Positions 25,583 to 34,346 of a stretch of 64,000 nt of DNA are shown here, in pieces. Under the pieces are notes generated by a model that searched no databases, had not been told where the DNA came from, and saw nothing but the letters and a program-made list of their open reading frames with translations. The position numbers and the translations under genes were made by a program. This stretch comes from an uncultured Actinomycetes bacterium. Lineage in GTDB: Bacteria > Actinomycetota > Acidimicrobiia > Acidimicrobiales > RAAP-2. The DNA lies in NCBI GenBank assembly GCA_903828785.1, contig CAIKNP010000015.1, positions 58,119 to 122,118 on the forward strand, in the 5' to 3' direction. Within the stretch, counting starts at the first letter, position 1. Every line of letters starts with the position of its first letter.

Positions 25583-26050
25583 ATGAGCGACCGCACTTCC
25601 CTGACGCCACGCCAACTCGGAGTGGCCGTGACGGCAGTTGTCGCTGGCGGTGCCATAGGAACCTTGTTGCGAGCCGTTATTCTTGCTCACACCACACTTT
25701 CGACTGCCCAGCCGAATCCGGATTGCGGCTACGTGCTAGGTGTCGCGTCGCACTGCGCAGCTCCACAATGGTGGGACTACGTTCCCTGGTCACTTCTGAT
25801 CATCAACCTTGTCGGCGTCTACTTCGCTACGTGGCTGCTCAGTGGCCCCCTCAAGCACCACGACCCAGGCAATAGAGAGCGCCTCTTCTTCATAACCGGT
25901 GTGTTCGGTGGCTTTACCTCTTACTCGAGCCTCTACGTGGCCTTGGGAACAATGTGGGCTGTCTACCCCTTCGGGGCGCTGCTTGCGGGCGTCTCAGCGC
26001 TTCTCAGCGGTGCTTTTGCCGCCTGGTTTGGTCTGAAGAGCCATCGATGA
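25583..26050 (+). CDS. fluoride channel FluC/CrcB subunit with an inserted cysteine loop
   Basis: FluC (CrcB) proteins are small four-helix channels that export fluoride and work as antiparallel dimers. The family pattern shows in GGAIGTLLR (residues 22-30), the pore Asn75 in LLIINLVGVY, and the Phe/Thr box VFGGFTSYSSL. At 155 residues it is longer than the usual ~125 because of an insertion after helix 1 (about 36-68) with Cys48 and Cys58, a stretch expected outside the membrane. Its stop overlaps the next gene (ATGA), giving the paired-gene arrangement of heterodimeric FluC. Confidence 0.88.
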   Translation: MSDRTSLTPRQLGVAVTAVVAGGAIGTLLRAVILAHTTLSTAQPNPDCGYVLGVASHCAAPQWWDYVPWSLLIINLVGVYFATWLLSGPLKHHDPGNRERLFFITGVFGGFTSYSSLYVALGTMWAVYPFGALLAGVSALLSGAFAAWFGLKSHR

Positions 26051-26406
26051 GCCTGCTACTAGTCACCTTGGCGGGGGCCCTCGGTTGCCTCTTTCGATTC
26101 CTGATCGAGTACGCCTTTCGTCGCCACCACCCGACAATCCGTCCGTGGGGGACTGTGGTGGCCAACGCTTTGGGATGCTTCATCGCGGCCTACGTCGTCT
26201 TTAACTTGTCGCTCACCATTTCTCCGAGATGGCATGACGTTCTAACCACGGGATTTTGTGGGGGACTGACCACCTTCTCGTCGGCCTTCGCGATACCGGC
26301 AATTTTGATGAAGGAGCACGCCAAGAAGTACGCCATTGCCCTCGTGACCACCACTCCCCTCGCCTGCGCACTCGCCTACGCGCTGGGCGCGGCACTGCCC
26401 CGCTGA
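26047..26406 (+). CDS. fluoride channel FluC/CrcB subunit
   Basis: The second FluC subunit, 119 residues with four hydrophobic helices. It has AGALGCLFRFLIEY at the start, the pore Asn in GTVVANALG and the box GFCGGLTTFSSAF. It lacks the insertion of its partner, so the pair would make an asymmetric dimer. The ATG at 26047 overlaps the stop of the first subunit; an in-frame start at 25954 would lie inside that gene and add residues without membrane character. It ends 1 base before the stop of the convergent SDR gene. Confidence 0.9.
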   Translation: MSLLLVTLAGALGCLFRFLIEYAFRRHHPTIRPWGTVVANALGCFIAAYVVFNLSLTISPRWHDVLTTGFCGGLTTFSSAFAIPAILMKEHAKKYAIALVTTTPLACALAYALGAALPR

Positions 26407-26407
26407 G

Positions 26408-27229
26408 TTAGCGGCGAGGACGAATTTCGTAGTCGATGGCGAGGCCGCCCACGTCTACCCAGCGCTGTCCTCCGTCAACCGCCACCGTGGCGCCATTGAC
26501 GTAACTGGCGTCGTCACTCAAAAGCCAGGCAATCACCGAAGCCACCTCGCGCGCTTGCGCCGGACGACCGAGAGGGACGAGCTGGGTCACCTCGGTGTAG
26601 GCCGCGTCGATGCCTTGCACACCCATGGCTCCGCCGGCCTCGATCATCTCTTCGTCCGCCATCTCCGTGCGCGTCCACCCGGGGTTCACGACGTTGCAAC
26701 GAATGGGGTGCGGTCCGCGACCCTCTTCGATGGCGAGAACGTTTCCCAGCGCGGCCAATCCGGCCTTCGACACGGCGTAGGCAGCGATTCCCGATGGCGC
26801 ACGATCGGCCGCCACCGAGGCCACCATCACGATGGAGCCCCCGCGTACTCGCATGAGTGGCAACAACTGCTGGGTCAGATCGAAAGCTCCGGTGAGGTTG
26901 GTCAGCATCACGCGGTTCCACGTCTCGAGCGAGGTCTCCCCTACCGTTCCAGGAATCATGATGCCCGCGCAGTGGGCCAAACCCACGAGAACTCCGTCAT
27001 GGTCATTAAGTTGGCGCGTCAATCGCGCGTTATCCTCAGGGGAAGAAACGTCCCCTACGAAGTAGCGGGCCCCGCAGGAGCGGGCCACCGACGCCAAAGC
27101 GTCTTCCCGTCGACCCGTAATCAGCACATCAAAACCTTGCTCAATCAGCAAGGCTGCCGTGGCTGCGCCGATTCCCGAACCACCACCGGTAACGAGCACT
27201 AGACCCTTGTTCACTGTTCCCGTCATCAT
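26408..27229 (-). CDS. short-chain dehydrogenase/reductase (SDR)
   Basis: A classical SDR using NAD(P): cofactor loop TGGGSGIG (residues 14-21), Asp60 in GDVSS, and the catalytic set Ser138, Tyr151 and Lys155 (YAVSK). The C-terminus has NPGWTRTEM and a DGGQRW end, typical of FabG-like family members. It is third in the operon permease-P450-SDR and overlaps the P450 stop by 4 bases (ATGATGA, with two possible ATGs at 27229 and 27226). Its likely task is to oxidise an alcohol formed by the P450 or to reduce a ketone; the substrate is unknown. Confidence 0.9.
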   Translation of the reverse strand: MMTGTVNKGLVLVTGGGSGIGAATAALLIEQGFDVLITGRREDALASVARSCGARYFVGDVSSPEDNARLTRQLNDHDGVLVGLAHCAGIMIPGTVGETSLETWNRVMLTNLTGAFDLTQQLLPLMRVRGGSIVMVASVAADRAPSGIAAYAVSKAGLAALGNVLAIEEGRGPHPIRCNVVNPGWTRTEMADEEMIEAGGAMGVQGIDAAYTEVTQLVPLGRPAQAREVASVIAWLLSDDASYVNGATVAVDGGQRWVDVGGLAIDYEIRPRR

Positions 27230-28455
27230 GCTCCCTTTCGCGCTAGTCGTACGACGGCGGGTCGGCGAAAGGCGAAACCCTCAGCGGCCGGCGCCTCGAG
27301 CAATTGCCACTCCCCCAGCCTCTCTTCGACTGCGAGCAGCGCACGAGCGCCCTGGAGCCGAGCAAGGTGGAAGCCCAGACAGTGGTGTTCGCCAAAAGAA
27401 AAGGTAAGTGCTCGCGTCAAATTGTCTCTTTGCAGTGAGGCGCGATCGGGCTCTGGGAAGACGAGGGGATCGCGATTAGCGCCAACCACCGAAACACCAA
27501 TGAACTCGGTCGCCTCGATGCTGGCCGCTCCAAGGGTGACGCGCTCTCGAGCCCAACGCTCGACGAAGGCGACCGGCGGGACGAGTCGCTGGGCTTCGGC
27601 CACGACGGTGGTGGCGACGCTCGGGTCCCGCCGCAATTGCTCACGAATGGCGGGTTCGTGATGACAGAGAACCACCGCGTTCAGCACCGTCGCACGGATA
27701 GTTTCGATAGCGCCAAACATTATGACGCGCAGCTGCGCAATGAACTCGTCGAGACTGACACGATCACCACACTGCCGCCGAGCCGCGGCCACAAAACTCT
27801 CGGCATCAGCTTGATCGAGTGACCTCAGCAAAATAGCGTTCAACGCAGCCCTCGCTTCTTCGGCCCGGAGCAGACGACCGGGGTTCTCGTCGTACTGCAT
27901 GGCGTCAGCGAAGGCTTCGTAGTAGTCGGCGATGTCGCCGGCGTCACCAAGATTGAGTCCCAGCAGCTCAGCGGCCATACCGACCGCGAAGGGTGCGGCG
28001 TAGTCGGTATCGAGGTCAATACTCTCGAGCCCCTCGGTTTGGTCGAGCAGCCCTCGAGCGAGACGATCGATGGTGTGGGAAAATCGCTGCGCGATGTCCT
28101 TAGGTCGAAAAGGCTCCTCGAAGGGTGCGCGCAGGCGATCGTGCTCGTCCCCATCAGTCGTGAGCATCATCCGTCCAAGGGAGGCTCGCACCATGTTCTG
28201 CTGCGAAAGGACGGTGAACTCCGGACGGGGACGCAGGAGCTGACGCGCGAGCTCGTGCGAACTGATGAACCATCCGCCCAATGAGGGAACCCATGAGATT
28301 GGTTCAGACTCGCGCAGACGAGCCGTCAGCGACGCCAAATCAGCGGAGCCGAGGTCGTCGAGCGTCAAGTCCGCGCCCAGCGGAAATCGTTCGCGCCGTT
28401 CTTCGTCGATTTCCCTCGACAGCCCCGAAGGTGCGAGCAAGAGGTCGTCGTTCAC
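27226..28455 (-). CDS. cytochrome P450
   Basis: A bacterial class P450 of 409 residues. The heme-Cys loop is FSFGEHHCLGFHLAR, the ExxR motif is EAQR, and the I-helix oxygen-activation region reads MFGAIETIR, where Glu-Thr replaces the common Asp/Glu-Thr pair. Bacterial P450s need a ferredoxin and a reductase; neither is in this operon, and the closest ferredoxin gene is at 9712. It lies 3 bases downstream of the APC permease gene and is coupled to the SDR, so import, hydroxylation and dehydrogenation may follow one another. Substrate unknown. Confidence 0.93.
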   Translation of the reverse strand: MNDDLLLAPSGLSREIDEERRERFPLGADLTLDDLGSADLASLTARLRESEPISWVPSLGGWFISSHELARQLLRPRPEFTVLSQQNMVRASLGRMMLTTDGDEHDRLRAPFEEPFRPKDIAQRFSHTIDRLARGLLDQTEGLESIDLDTDYAAPFAVGMAAELLGLNLGDAGDIADYYEAFADAMQYDENPGRLLRAEEARAALNAILLRSLDQADAESFVAAARRQCGDRVSLDEFIAQLRVIMFGAIETIRATVLNAVVLCHHEPAIREQLRRDPSVATTVVAEAQRLVPPVAFVERWARERVTLGAASIEATEFIGVSVVGANRDPLVFPEPDRASLQRDNLTRALTFSFGEHHCLGFHLARLQGARALLAVEERLGEWQLLEAPAAEGFAFRRPAVVRLARKGA

Positions 28456-28458
28456 GAA

Positions 28459-29919
28459 CTAGATCTTCTGTGGTCCCTGTTCGCTCGCGGTGAGTCCCGA
28501 GAAATCGTCCATTCCGGTCTTGACCGGAAGCGAGAAGCCAGCAATCAAACCCAGCACCAAGACCACGAGGGCCGCGAGCGGCGCACTCAACGTCGGCTCC
28601 ATCACCTTGTACAGTCCACCGAATATGGCGCCACCTGAGACCAACGACGCCACGATGACGGCCGCCCAAAGTCGACCCTGCGAAGCGTGGTCCTTAAGCC
28701 CACGAATGGCGCCGAGCGCGAGTGCCAGGTAGATCACCGTCAGAGCGAAGCCGCCGTAGGTTGACATCCAGCTGAACAAGCATATGTATTCCGGGGTTTG
28801 GGGCAAGGCAGCCGCTGAGGACTTTAGGGCCAGATAAATGGTGACGAGGAAGGCCACGTACATCACGATATTGCCGCCAAGCGGCGTGCCGCGGCGAGAA
28901 ATCGAAGCGATCGATTTGGGGAGGCGACCATCGCGAGCGAGTGCGAAGAAGCCTCGTGAGGCCGCCACCGCGGTCCCAATGAGCACCGCGATCATGTCAA
29001 AGACAACGACGAGCTCAACCAGTCGACGCAGCGCAGTTCCCCCAAATGCGCCCGGACTGGCGAGGACGAAGAGCGGCCCCGATGCGTTGGCCTTTCCAAT
29101 GGCGCTGAGATCGAAATGGAAACCAGCCACCTGAGCAAAAACGCCAATGACGTAGAACACAATGGCAATACCTACGGACAAAAGGACGGCGCGAGGAATA
29201 TTGCGCTCGGGTTGGTCGGTCTCTTCGCCCAAGTTGGCCGACGTCTCAAAACCAGTAAAGAGCAGCACGCCGTACAGCATGCCGAAGAGAATGCCCGTCC
29301 AGTGCTTGGGTGAACCACTGGGTGAAAAGCCAGAAGCCACGTGGTGCAAACCACCCGACTTGAAAATAACGTAGAGCGAAAACACGAACACCACGGCCAC
29401 TGAGCACATTGCGAGCACCAGCTGCACGCGAGTGGAGAGGGCGACCCCCAGGTACAGCACCGATCCGACAATGGCCAACAAAATCAGGTCCCAGCCAAGG
29501 TAGGGAATCCCGGTCCAGTTAAATTCGCCGGCGACAACGTCGTGAACCGTCCCTCCAATCATCACCAAAATGCCGGCCGACAAGGCCATGATGCCGGTGT
29601 AATAGACATAACCAGCCGCCGCCCCCACTTTGGGACCGAAGCCGTCACTCACGTAGGAATAGAGCGATCCGGCGGCCTGGATTCGACGCGTGTACTCGGC
29701 CACGATCCATCCGATGCCAATAATGCCGATGCCGGCGAGCACCACCGACAGGGCCGCACCGGTACCCGCGCCGTTACCAGTCGCCGATGTAATGCCCACA
29801 ATGAGCGGCACCAGAAAGGCTACTGAGAACACCGGGCCCATGAAGCCGACCGATTGTGCGATGGCGTCGAGCAAACGCAACTTATGTGCGCCACCCAATT
29901 GTTTTGGACTACTGCTCAT
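28459..29919 (-). CDS. APC-superfamily amino acid/amine permease
   Basis: A 486-residue transporter with about twelve hydrophobic segments. The first segment carries the APC-family helix-break pattern (SVGFMGPVFSVAF), and FTGFETSANLGEETDQPERN is the conserved loop after helix 6. Such carriers import amino acids or amines in exchange or with protons. It opens the operon permease-P450-SDR. A GGGGAAG ribosome site lies just before the ATG at 29919, and a good promoter with an overlapping palindrome lies about 45 bases further upstream. The context suggests it imports the compound metabolised by the island. Confidence 0.92.
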   Translation of the reverse strand: MSSSPKQLGGAHKLRLLDAIAQSVGFMGPVFSVAFLVPLIVGITSATGNGAGTGAALSVVLAGIGIIGIGWIVAEYTRRIQAAGSLYSYVSDGFGPKVGAAAGYVYYTGIMALSAGILVMIGGTVHDVVAGEFNWTGIPYLGWDLILLAIVGSVLYLGVALSTRVQLVLAMCSVAVVFVFSLYVIFKSGGLHHVASGFSPSGSPKHWTGILFGMLYGVLLFTGFETSANLGEETDQPERNIPRAVLLSVGIAIVFYVIGVFAQVAGFHFDLSAIGKANASGPLFVLASPGAFGGTALRRLVELVVVFDMIAVLIGTAVAASRGFFALARDGRLPKSIASISRRGTPLGGNIVMYVAFLVTIYLALKSSAAALPQTPEYICLFSWMSTYGGFALTVIYLALALGAIRGLKDHASQGRLWAAVIVASLVSGGAIFGGLYKVMEPTLSAPLAALVVLVLGLIAGFSLPVKTGMDDFSGLTASEQGPQKI

Positions 29920-29960
29920 ACGTACTTCCCCCCACTACGTGTTGTGCCCTAGGGCTTTGC

Positions 29961-30938
29961 TCAACCGTATGGTCTCAAACGATTATTGTCAAGCACCTCA
30001 GACAAAGTCGCTAGGGCCGCGACAACGCGCCGACAGATCTCGGGCACTTCATTGGCGTCATCGGTATACATCGAGGGCTTGAAGCAGAAGGTGGTGTATC
30101 CCGACGCCACTTGATCGGCCAGCGCCGCGATAGCGTCGTCCAGGCTGGCCAGCGTGTCGGGTGAGTCAAAATGACCCCGCAATCCCCCGACCATCACTAT
30201 CTCGTCCATGGAGCGGCCCGCGTCGGTCATGGCGGATTTCAAAACGTCGAGTTCATCGGCCAGCGGCTGTCCGAGGGGATTAAAACCACTCCCGTAGGCA
30301 ACTAAGCGGCGAACGACCGCTCCGTGCAGCGACGAACCACCAAACCAGAGTTCGGGTCCACCCTCTCGATAAGGGCGTGGACTGCACCACACGGGATCGA
30401 TAGAAAAATACTCCCCATGAAACTCCATCGGGGCGTCACGCCACGCCCGCTGCCAGATTTGGAGTTGCTCATCCATGATGGCGCCACGCTTATTGAAGGG
30501 AACACCCACGGCGGCGAACTCTTCTTCGTGCCAACTCACGGTCGGAAGTACCACCAGTCGACCGTGACTCAACTGATCGAGCGTGGCCAGATCCTTAGCG
30601 CTGACCAGAGGGTTGCGCAGTGGGGCGATGAGGGCCCCCACGACCAGTCGAAGTCGTTGCGTGCGGCTGGCGATGGCCGCCAGCACCATGTAGGGACTGG
30701 GCCAGGGTGAGTCGGGATCTTGGTTACCCGGGTAGGCGTAGTCACGGAGATTGAAAGGTAGACCCTCGCTGCCCGAGGACGGACCGAGGACAACGTGATC
30801 ACTCATCATTACACCGTCGACGCCGGCAGCTTCCGCCGCGACAGCCAATTCAACCAGGTCCGCCACCGTAGGTGTCGGCTGGAGCGTCCAATTCTCGGAC
30901 AGAACCATGAGCGCCCGTAGGGGTCGCGGGGCGCTCAC
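29961..30938 (-). CDS. luciferase-like monooxygenase-family (LLM) oxidoreductase, probably F420- or FMN-dependent
   Basis: A 325-residue TIM-barrel flavin/F420 oxidoreductase of the luciferase-like family. Supporting stretches are EAAGVDGVMMSDHV near the N-terminus, RTQRLRLVVGALIAPLRNP, and LDQLSHGRLVV, the usual central motif. In an F420-producing actinobacterium such proteins are often F420-dependent dehydrogenases or reductases. I set the start at the GTG at 30938, which overlaps the stop of the amidotransferase gene (GTGA), instead of an in-frame start inside that gene. The 3' end contains the operator of the downstream permease. Confidence 0.88.
   Translation of the reverse strand: MSAPRPLRALMVLSENWTLQPTPTVADLVELAVAAEAAGVDGVMMSDHVVLGPSSGSEGLPFNLRDYAYPGNQDPDSPWPSPYMVLAAIASRTQRLRLVVGALIAPLRNPLVSAKDLATLDQLSHGRLVVLPTVSWHEEEFAAVGVPFNKRGAIMDEQLQIWQRAWRDAPMEFHGEYFSIDPVWCSPRPYREGGPELWFGGSSLHGAVVRRLVAYGSGFNPLGQPLADELDVLKSAMTDAGRSMDEIVMVGGLRGHFDSPDTLASLDDAIAALADQVASGYTTFCFKPSMYTDDANEVPEICRRVVAALATLSEVLDNNRLRPYG
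29964..29992 (-). promoter_or_regulatory. promoter with overlapping operator (site A) for the permease-P450-SDR operon
   Basis: On the minus strand TTGACA (29987-29992), 17 bases, TACGGT (29964-29969) form a good promoter for the permease gene. The spacer and -10 are covered by a 20-bp imperfect palindrome at 29964-29983, ATCGTTTG-AGAC-CATACGGT. The same sequence occurs at two other promoters of the island, so it is probably a repressor site. Confidence 0.6.
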
Positions 30939-31675
30939 GCTGGCGAAATGCTGGATGCGAAAAGTGACGCCTCGCGCACCAACCAGTGAAAGGTGGGGTC
31001 CGGTCCACCTAAGAGTTCCGGATGCCACTGCACCGCGAGGACCGGTGAACCAGGAATGACGAAGGCTTCAAGAACGCCATCGGGCGCGGATGCTTCAGCC
31101 ACCAAGCCCTGAGCTAGTACACCAATCACCTGGTGATGCAGCGAATTCACCGCGGCTTCTTCGCCAATGAGCGACGCAATAAGCGATCCCGAGAGACAGG
31201 ACACTTGGTGAGTGGCGCTTCGACCATCCACGTCCCACTGAGGATGACCCGAGCCCTCGTCGAGTTCCACGTGCTGAATCAAGGTTCCACCTTCGGCCAC
31301 GTTGATCAATTGAAAGCCTCGGCATATCCCCAAAATAGGAAGCTTGCGCTGACGCGCTTGGGCGTAGAGGGCGAACTCCCACGCGTCTCTCTCGACTTCG
31401 ACGCTCCCGAGCTTGGGGTCGGGCTGCGCGCCGTAGTGACTGGGGTCGAGGTCGGCGCCTCCGGTGAGAATTAGCCCGTCCAATCGACTGATGATGTCGG
31501 CCACGTCCGCGTCGCGACTCAACTCGACTGGCAGTCCCCCGGCGGCGGCAACTGATGATCCGTAGTCACTGATGTGCAGGTCAAAAGTCAAGCCGTCCAT
31601 GGCTGGTGGCATGGCGTCACCCAAGGTCGCCATCGGCCAACGGCGACCGGAAATACCTATCAGCGGACGAGTCAT
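30935..31675 (-). CDS. class I glutamine-amidotransferase-like hydrolase (PuuD/peptidase C26 type)
   Basis: A 246-residue protein of the gamma-glutamyl-GABA hydrolase type. The nucleophile is Cys118 in LGICRGFQ and the triad is completed by His218 and Glu220 in VQWHPE. There is no synthetase domain or partner, so a free-standing hydrolase of gamma-glutamyl amides is likely. In putrescine breakdown PuuD removes the glutamyl group that the glutamine-synthetase-like PuuA attached; a GS-like gene lies nearby at 32987. I chose the ATG at 31675 (first Met of the fold, MTRPLIGISG), with TAACTT 7 bases upstream. Coupled to the LLM gene. Confidence 0.88.
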   Translation of the reverse strand: MTRPLIGISGRRWPMATLGDAMPPAMDGLTFDLHISDYGSSVAAAGGLPVELSRDADVADIISRLDGLILTGGADLDPSHYGAQPDPKLGSVEVERDAWEFALYAQARQRKLPILGICRGFQLINVAEGGTLIQHVELDEGSGHPQWDVDGRSATHQVSCLSGSLIASLIGEEAAVNSLHHQVIGVLAQGLVAEASAPDGVLEAFVIPGSPVLAVQWHPELLGGPDPTFHWLVREASLFASSISPA

Positions 31676-31682
31676 ACTCTTT

Positions 31683-31688
31683 AAGTTA
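31683..31688 (-). promoter_or_regulatory. leaderless-type -10 element (TAACTT) of the amidotransferase gene
   Basis: TAACTT plus 7 bases precedes the ATG at 31675. Operator site B lies about 28-47 bases upstream of it. Confidence 0.4.
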
Positions 31689-31701
31689 AGCACCCGAAGC
31701 C

Positions 31702-31735
31702 TTGACGTGCTAATAATCGTTTGGGAACAAACATT
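31702..31735 (+). promoter_or_regulatory. operator site B between the amidotransferase and P450 genes
   Basis: TTGACG (31702-31707) is a possible -35 for the P450 at 31749; the matching -10 is poor. A 20-bp imperfect palindrome follows at 31716-31735, ATCGTTTG-GGAA-CAAACATT. It shares AATAATCGTTTG exactly with site A. It could control both divergent genes. Confidence 0.55.
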
Positions 31736-31748
31736 CAACGAGGCGACC

Positions 31749-32990
31749 ATGACCGATTTCTCAGACATCATCACGTCACACGACACCTACGTCAAGAACG
31801 TGCCGCACGACGTCTTTCGCGACTTGCGGGCGAACCAGCCGGTGGCCTGGACGACCGAAACTGAAGGTCGGGGCTTTTGGAGCTTGACGAAGTACGACGA
31901 CATCCTCTTCGCCTCGCGGCACAGCGAAGTGTTCTCCAGTCGAATGGGCATCCGAATGGAAGACATGGATGCCGAGGAGACCGAAGCGCGTCGCACGATG
32001 ATGGAAATGGATTCGTCCGAGCACACCAAGTTGCGCCGCATTGTGGCGCGCCCCTTCACTCCTCGCGCGGTTGCCAGTTACGAGGAAGCCGTTCGCGACC
32101 TCGCTCGCGACGTCCTCCTTTCACTCGACGGGGAAAGCGAATTCGACTTCGTCAAACTCATCGCTCGCGAGCTGCCCATGCGCATGCTCGGACGCCTCTT
32201 GGGGCTGCCCGACGACGATCTCGACTGGCTCGTCTCGCGTGGCGACGCCCTCATTGGCAACTCGGACCCCGATTTCACCGACTACGTGGTGGATCAGACG
32301 GACACCAGCGAATACCGGCTACTCCCCTTCCGCAGTCCGGTCGCCATCGAACTCTTCGAATACGCGCAGATCGCCCTCGACCAACGTCGTCTCTCCCCCA
32401 CTCCCGACGTCCTCAGTGCGCTCCTCGAACCCAACGCCGAGGGGGAAACGCTCGATGACCTCACCTTAAAGAATTTCTTCGCGCTGATGGTGGCGGCCGG
32501 CAACGACACCACCCGATACACCATGGCCGCTGGCGCCCGCGTCTTCGCCGAAGTACCTGGACTCTTCAGTTCTCTCCCCGCCATGGATGCTCCGGCGATG
32601 AAGTCGCTGGTCGACGAAGTTCTGCGATGGTCCTCAACGACCATGCACTTCCGGCGCACCGCGGTTGAGGACATTGAACTTCGCGGTCAGCACATTGCGA
32701 AAGGTGACAAGGTGGTTCTCTGGTACATCTCAGGCAATTTCGATGAGGAGCACTTCGCCGACCCCTACACCTTCAACGCTCAACGCTCACCCAATGACCA
32801 CATCAGCTTCGGTTTGCACAGTGCGCACCTCTGCCTCGGAGCACACCTCGCCCGCCTCGAACTCCGAGTGATGTTCGAGGAGATGGCCAAAGTGTGGTCG
32901 TCCATTGAGCTCACCAAGGAGCCTGAACGATTCCGATCCAACTTCATCAGCGGCATGAAAACCATGCCGGTACGCGTCACCTGGCGCTAG
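31749..32990 (+). CDS. cytochrome P450 (mycobacterial CYP124/125-like heme loop)
   Basis: A second P450, 413 residues. The I helix has AAGNDTTRYTM, the ExxR motif is in DEVLRWSS, and the heme loop SFGLHSAHLCLGAHLARLE has one residue more between Phe and the heme Cys than the standard loop, a feature of mycobacterial CYP124/125/126-type enzymes. The ATG at 31749 begins a typical N-terminus (MTDFSDIITSHDTYV); further upstream in-frame starts lie across operator B. It is not closely similar to the P450 at 27226. Monocistronic and convergent with the GS-like gene, with overlapping stops. Substrate unknown. Confidence 0.92.
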   Translation: MTDFSDIITSHDTYVKNVPHDVFRDLRANQPVAWTTETEGRGFWSLTKYDDILFASRHSEVFSSRMGIRMEDMDAEETEARRTMMEMDSSEHTKLRRIVARPFTPRAVASYEEAVRDLARDVLLSLDGESEFDFVKLIARELPMRMLGRLLGLPDDDLDWLVSRGDALIGNSDPDFTDYVVDQTDTSEYRLLPFRSPVAIELFEYAQIALDQRRLSPTPDVLSALLEPNAEGETLDDLTLKNFFALMVAAGNDTTRYTMAAGARVFAEVPGLFSSLPAMDAPAMKSLVDEVLRWSSTTMHFRRTAVEDIELRGQHIAKGDKVVLWYISGNFDEEHFADPYTFNAQRSPNDHISFGLHSAHLCLGAHLARLELRVMFEEMAKVWSSIELTKEPERFRSNFISGMKTMPVRVTWR

Positions 32991-34276
32991 AGAAAGTCGA
33001 AATACTCGCGCATTTCCCAGTCGGTCACGGCACTGGTAAAGCGATCCCATTCCGAACGCTTCACCGCGAGGTGCTGAGAGACCAACATGGCTCCCAGCGC
33101 GTTAACGAGCGCCTCGTCAGCTTCGAGATCGTCGAGCGCCGCACCGAGGTTGGGCGCGACGCCGACCGTCGCCTCAATAGTGTCAAGACCATTGCCTTTT
33201 TCGGCCGGACCGAGAATAAGTCCGTCGACCACGCCTAATCGAGCCGCTTGCAACACGGCGGCCATCGAGGTGTGGATTACCGCGGCCCCGTCACTCAAGC
33301 GGTGCTCGAGCCGAGCGCCATTGCCTCGTTCCGGTGGGATGCGAACGGTAGCGCCACGGTGATCGTGGCCCCAGTTTTTCCAGTAGCCCGACAGTGACGC
33401 CGGGCGCAGGCGCTTGTACGCGTTCACGGTTGGTGCACAAATCCCCGCCAATCCCTGGTGGTGTTCGAGGAGACCGGCAACCATTTGCCTCGCCAAGGCC
33501 GAGATGCCGTCCTCGGCACTCTCGTCATTAATCACGTTCCTTCCTGCGCGGTCGCGCAAGGACATGTTGAAGTGCAGCCCCGATCCACCACGGTCACCAA
33601 GTGGCTTGCCCATGAAGGTCATCTTGAGTCCCATACGGTGGGCCACTTCGCGCGCGAGCACCTTGAAGAGGAAGCCCTCATCCGCCGCGGTGAGGGCGTC
33701 GGCGTAACGAAGAGTGAACTCGAACTGTGGGGTGTCGTACTCGGAGTTAACCGATTCGAGGGGAATGTTGGCCATTGTGCAGGCCTCCCAAATGGCGTCA
33801 ATGAGTCCGTGCGGATCAACGGCTGGACCCGTGCCGTAGACGTAGGCACCGGGAGTGTCCATGGGCTTCCAGCCCCCCGCCCCGTCACTCTCGTAGACGA
33901 ATGCTTCGAATTCGAGACCGACGTAGGGCGAATACCCCAAGGCCTCCCAGTCGGCGATCGCTCGCCGCAGGGCTCCTCGGGGACTCACACCCAGCGCTCC
34001 CGTTTCGTCGGTGAGGTCGGCCACCACCACGCGGGTACCCTCCTCCCAGCTGGGACGAAGAGCCGACATCTCGTAGGTCGCTCCAAAGTCGGGCAGACCC
34101 TCATTCCATCGTGAACCAGGGGTCTCGGGAGTCATGGAACGGTCGTAGGCGAGCGCCCAGGTACCACTACAGTGACGAACGCCGTTCGCCGCGAGGGACG
34201 CGGGCACGTACTTTCCGCGGGCCAGCCCCAGGTGATCAGGCCACAACACTCGTAGTCGCTTAAATTCTTCCGTCAT
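32987..34276 (-). CDS. glutamine-synthetase-like gamma-glutamyl-amine ligase
   Basis: A 429-residue GS-fold ligase. It keeps LARGKYVPAS, the first metal-site Glu in LEFEAFVYE, the loop GSGLHFNMSL and NAYKRLRP. At the flap where true glutamine synthetase reads PGYEAP, with the Glu (Salmonella Glu327) that shapes the ammonium site, this protein reads PASLSG: the Glu is Leu. That points to an amine rather than ammonia as acceptor, as in PuuA and related gamma-glutamyl-amide synthetases. With the PuuD-like hydrolase it would make a gamma-glutamyl capping cycle. Start at the ATG at 34276, after a GAGGGGGC ribosome site. Confidence 0.85.
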   Translation of the reverse strand: MTEEFKRLRVLWPDHLGLARGKYVPASLAANGVRHCSGTWALAYDRSMTPETPGSRWNEGLPDFGATYEMSALRPSWEEGTRVVVADLTDETGALGVSPRGALRRAIADWEALGYSPYVGLEFEAFVYESDGAGGWKPMDTPGAYVYGTGPAVDPHGLIDAIWEACTMANIPLESVNSEYDTPQFEFTLRYADALTAADEGFLFKVLAREVAHRMGLKMTFMGKPLGDRGGSGLHFNMSLRDRAGRNVINDESAEDGISALARQMVAGLLEHHQGLAGICAPTVNAYKRLRPASLSGYWKNWGHDHRGATVRIPPERGNGARLEHRLSDGAAVIHTSMAAVLQAARLGVVDGLILGPAEKGNGLDTIEATVGVAPNLGAALDDLEADEALVNALGAMLVSQHLAVKRSEWDRFTSAVTDWEMREYFDFL

Positions 34277-34346
34277 CGCTGCCCCCTCTTGGCCTCGCAA
34301 CATATTTTCACGCTTCGCGCCACCACAGTGGCCACCGATGTGAGAT

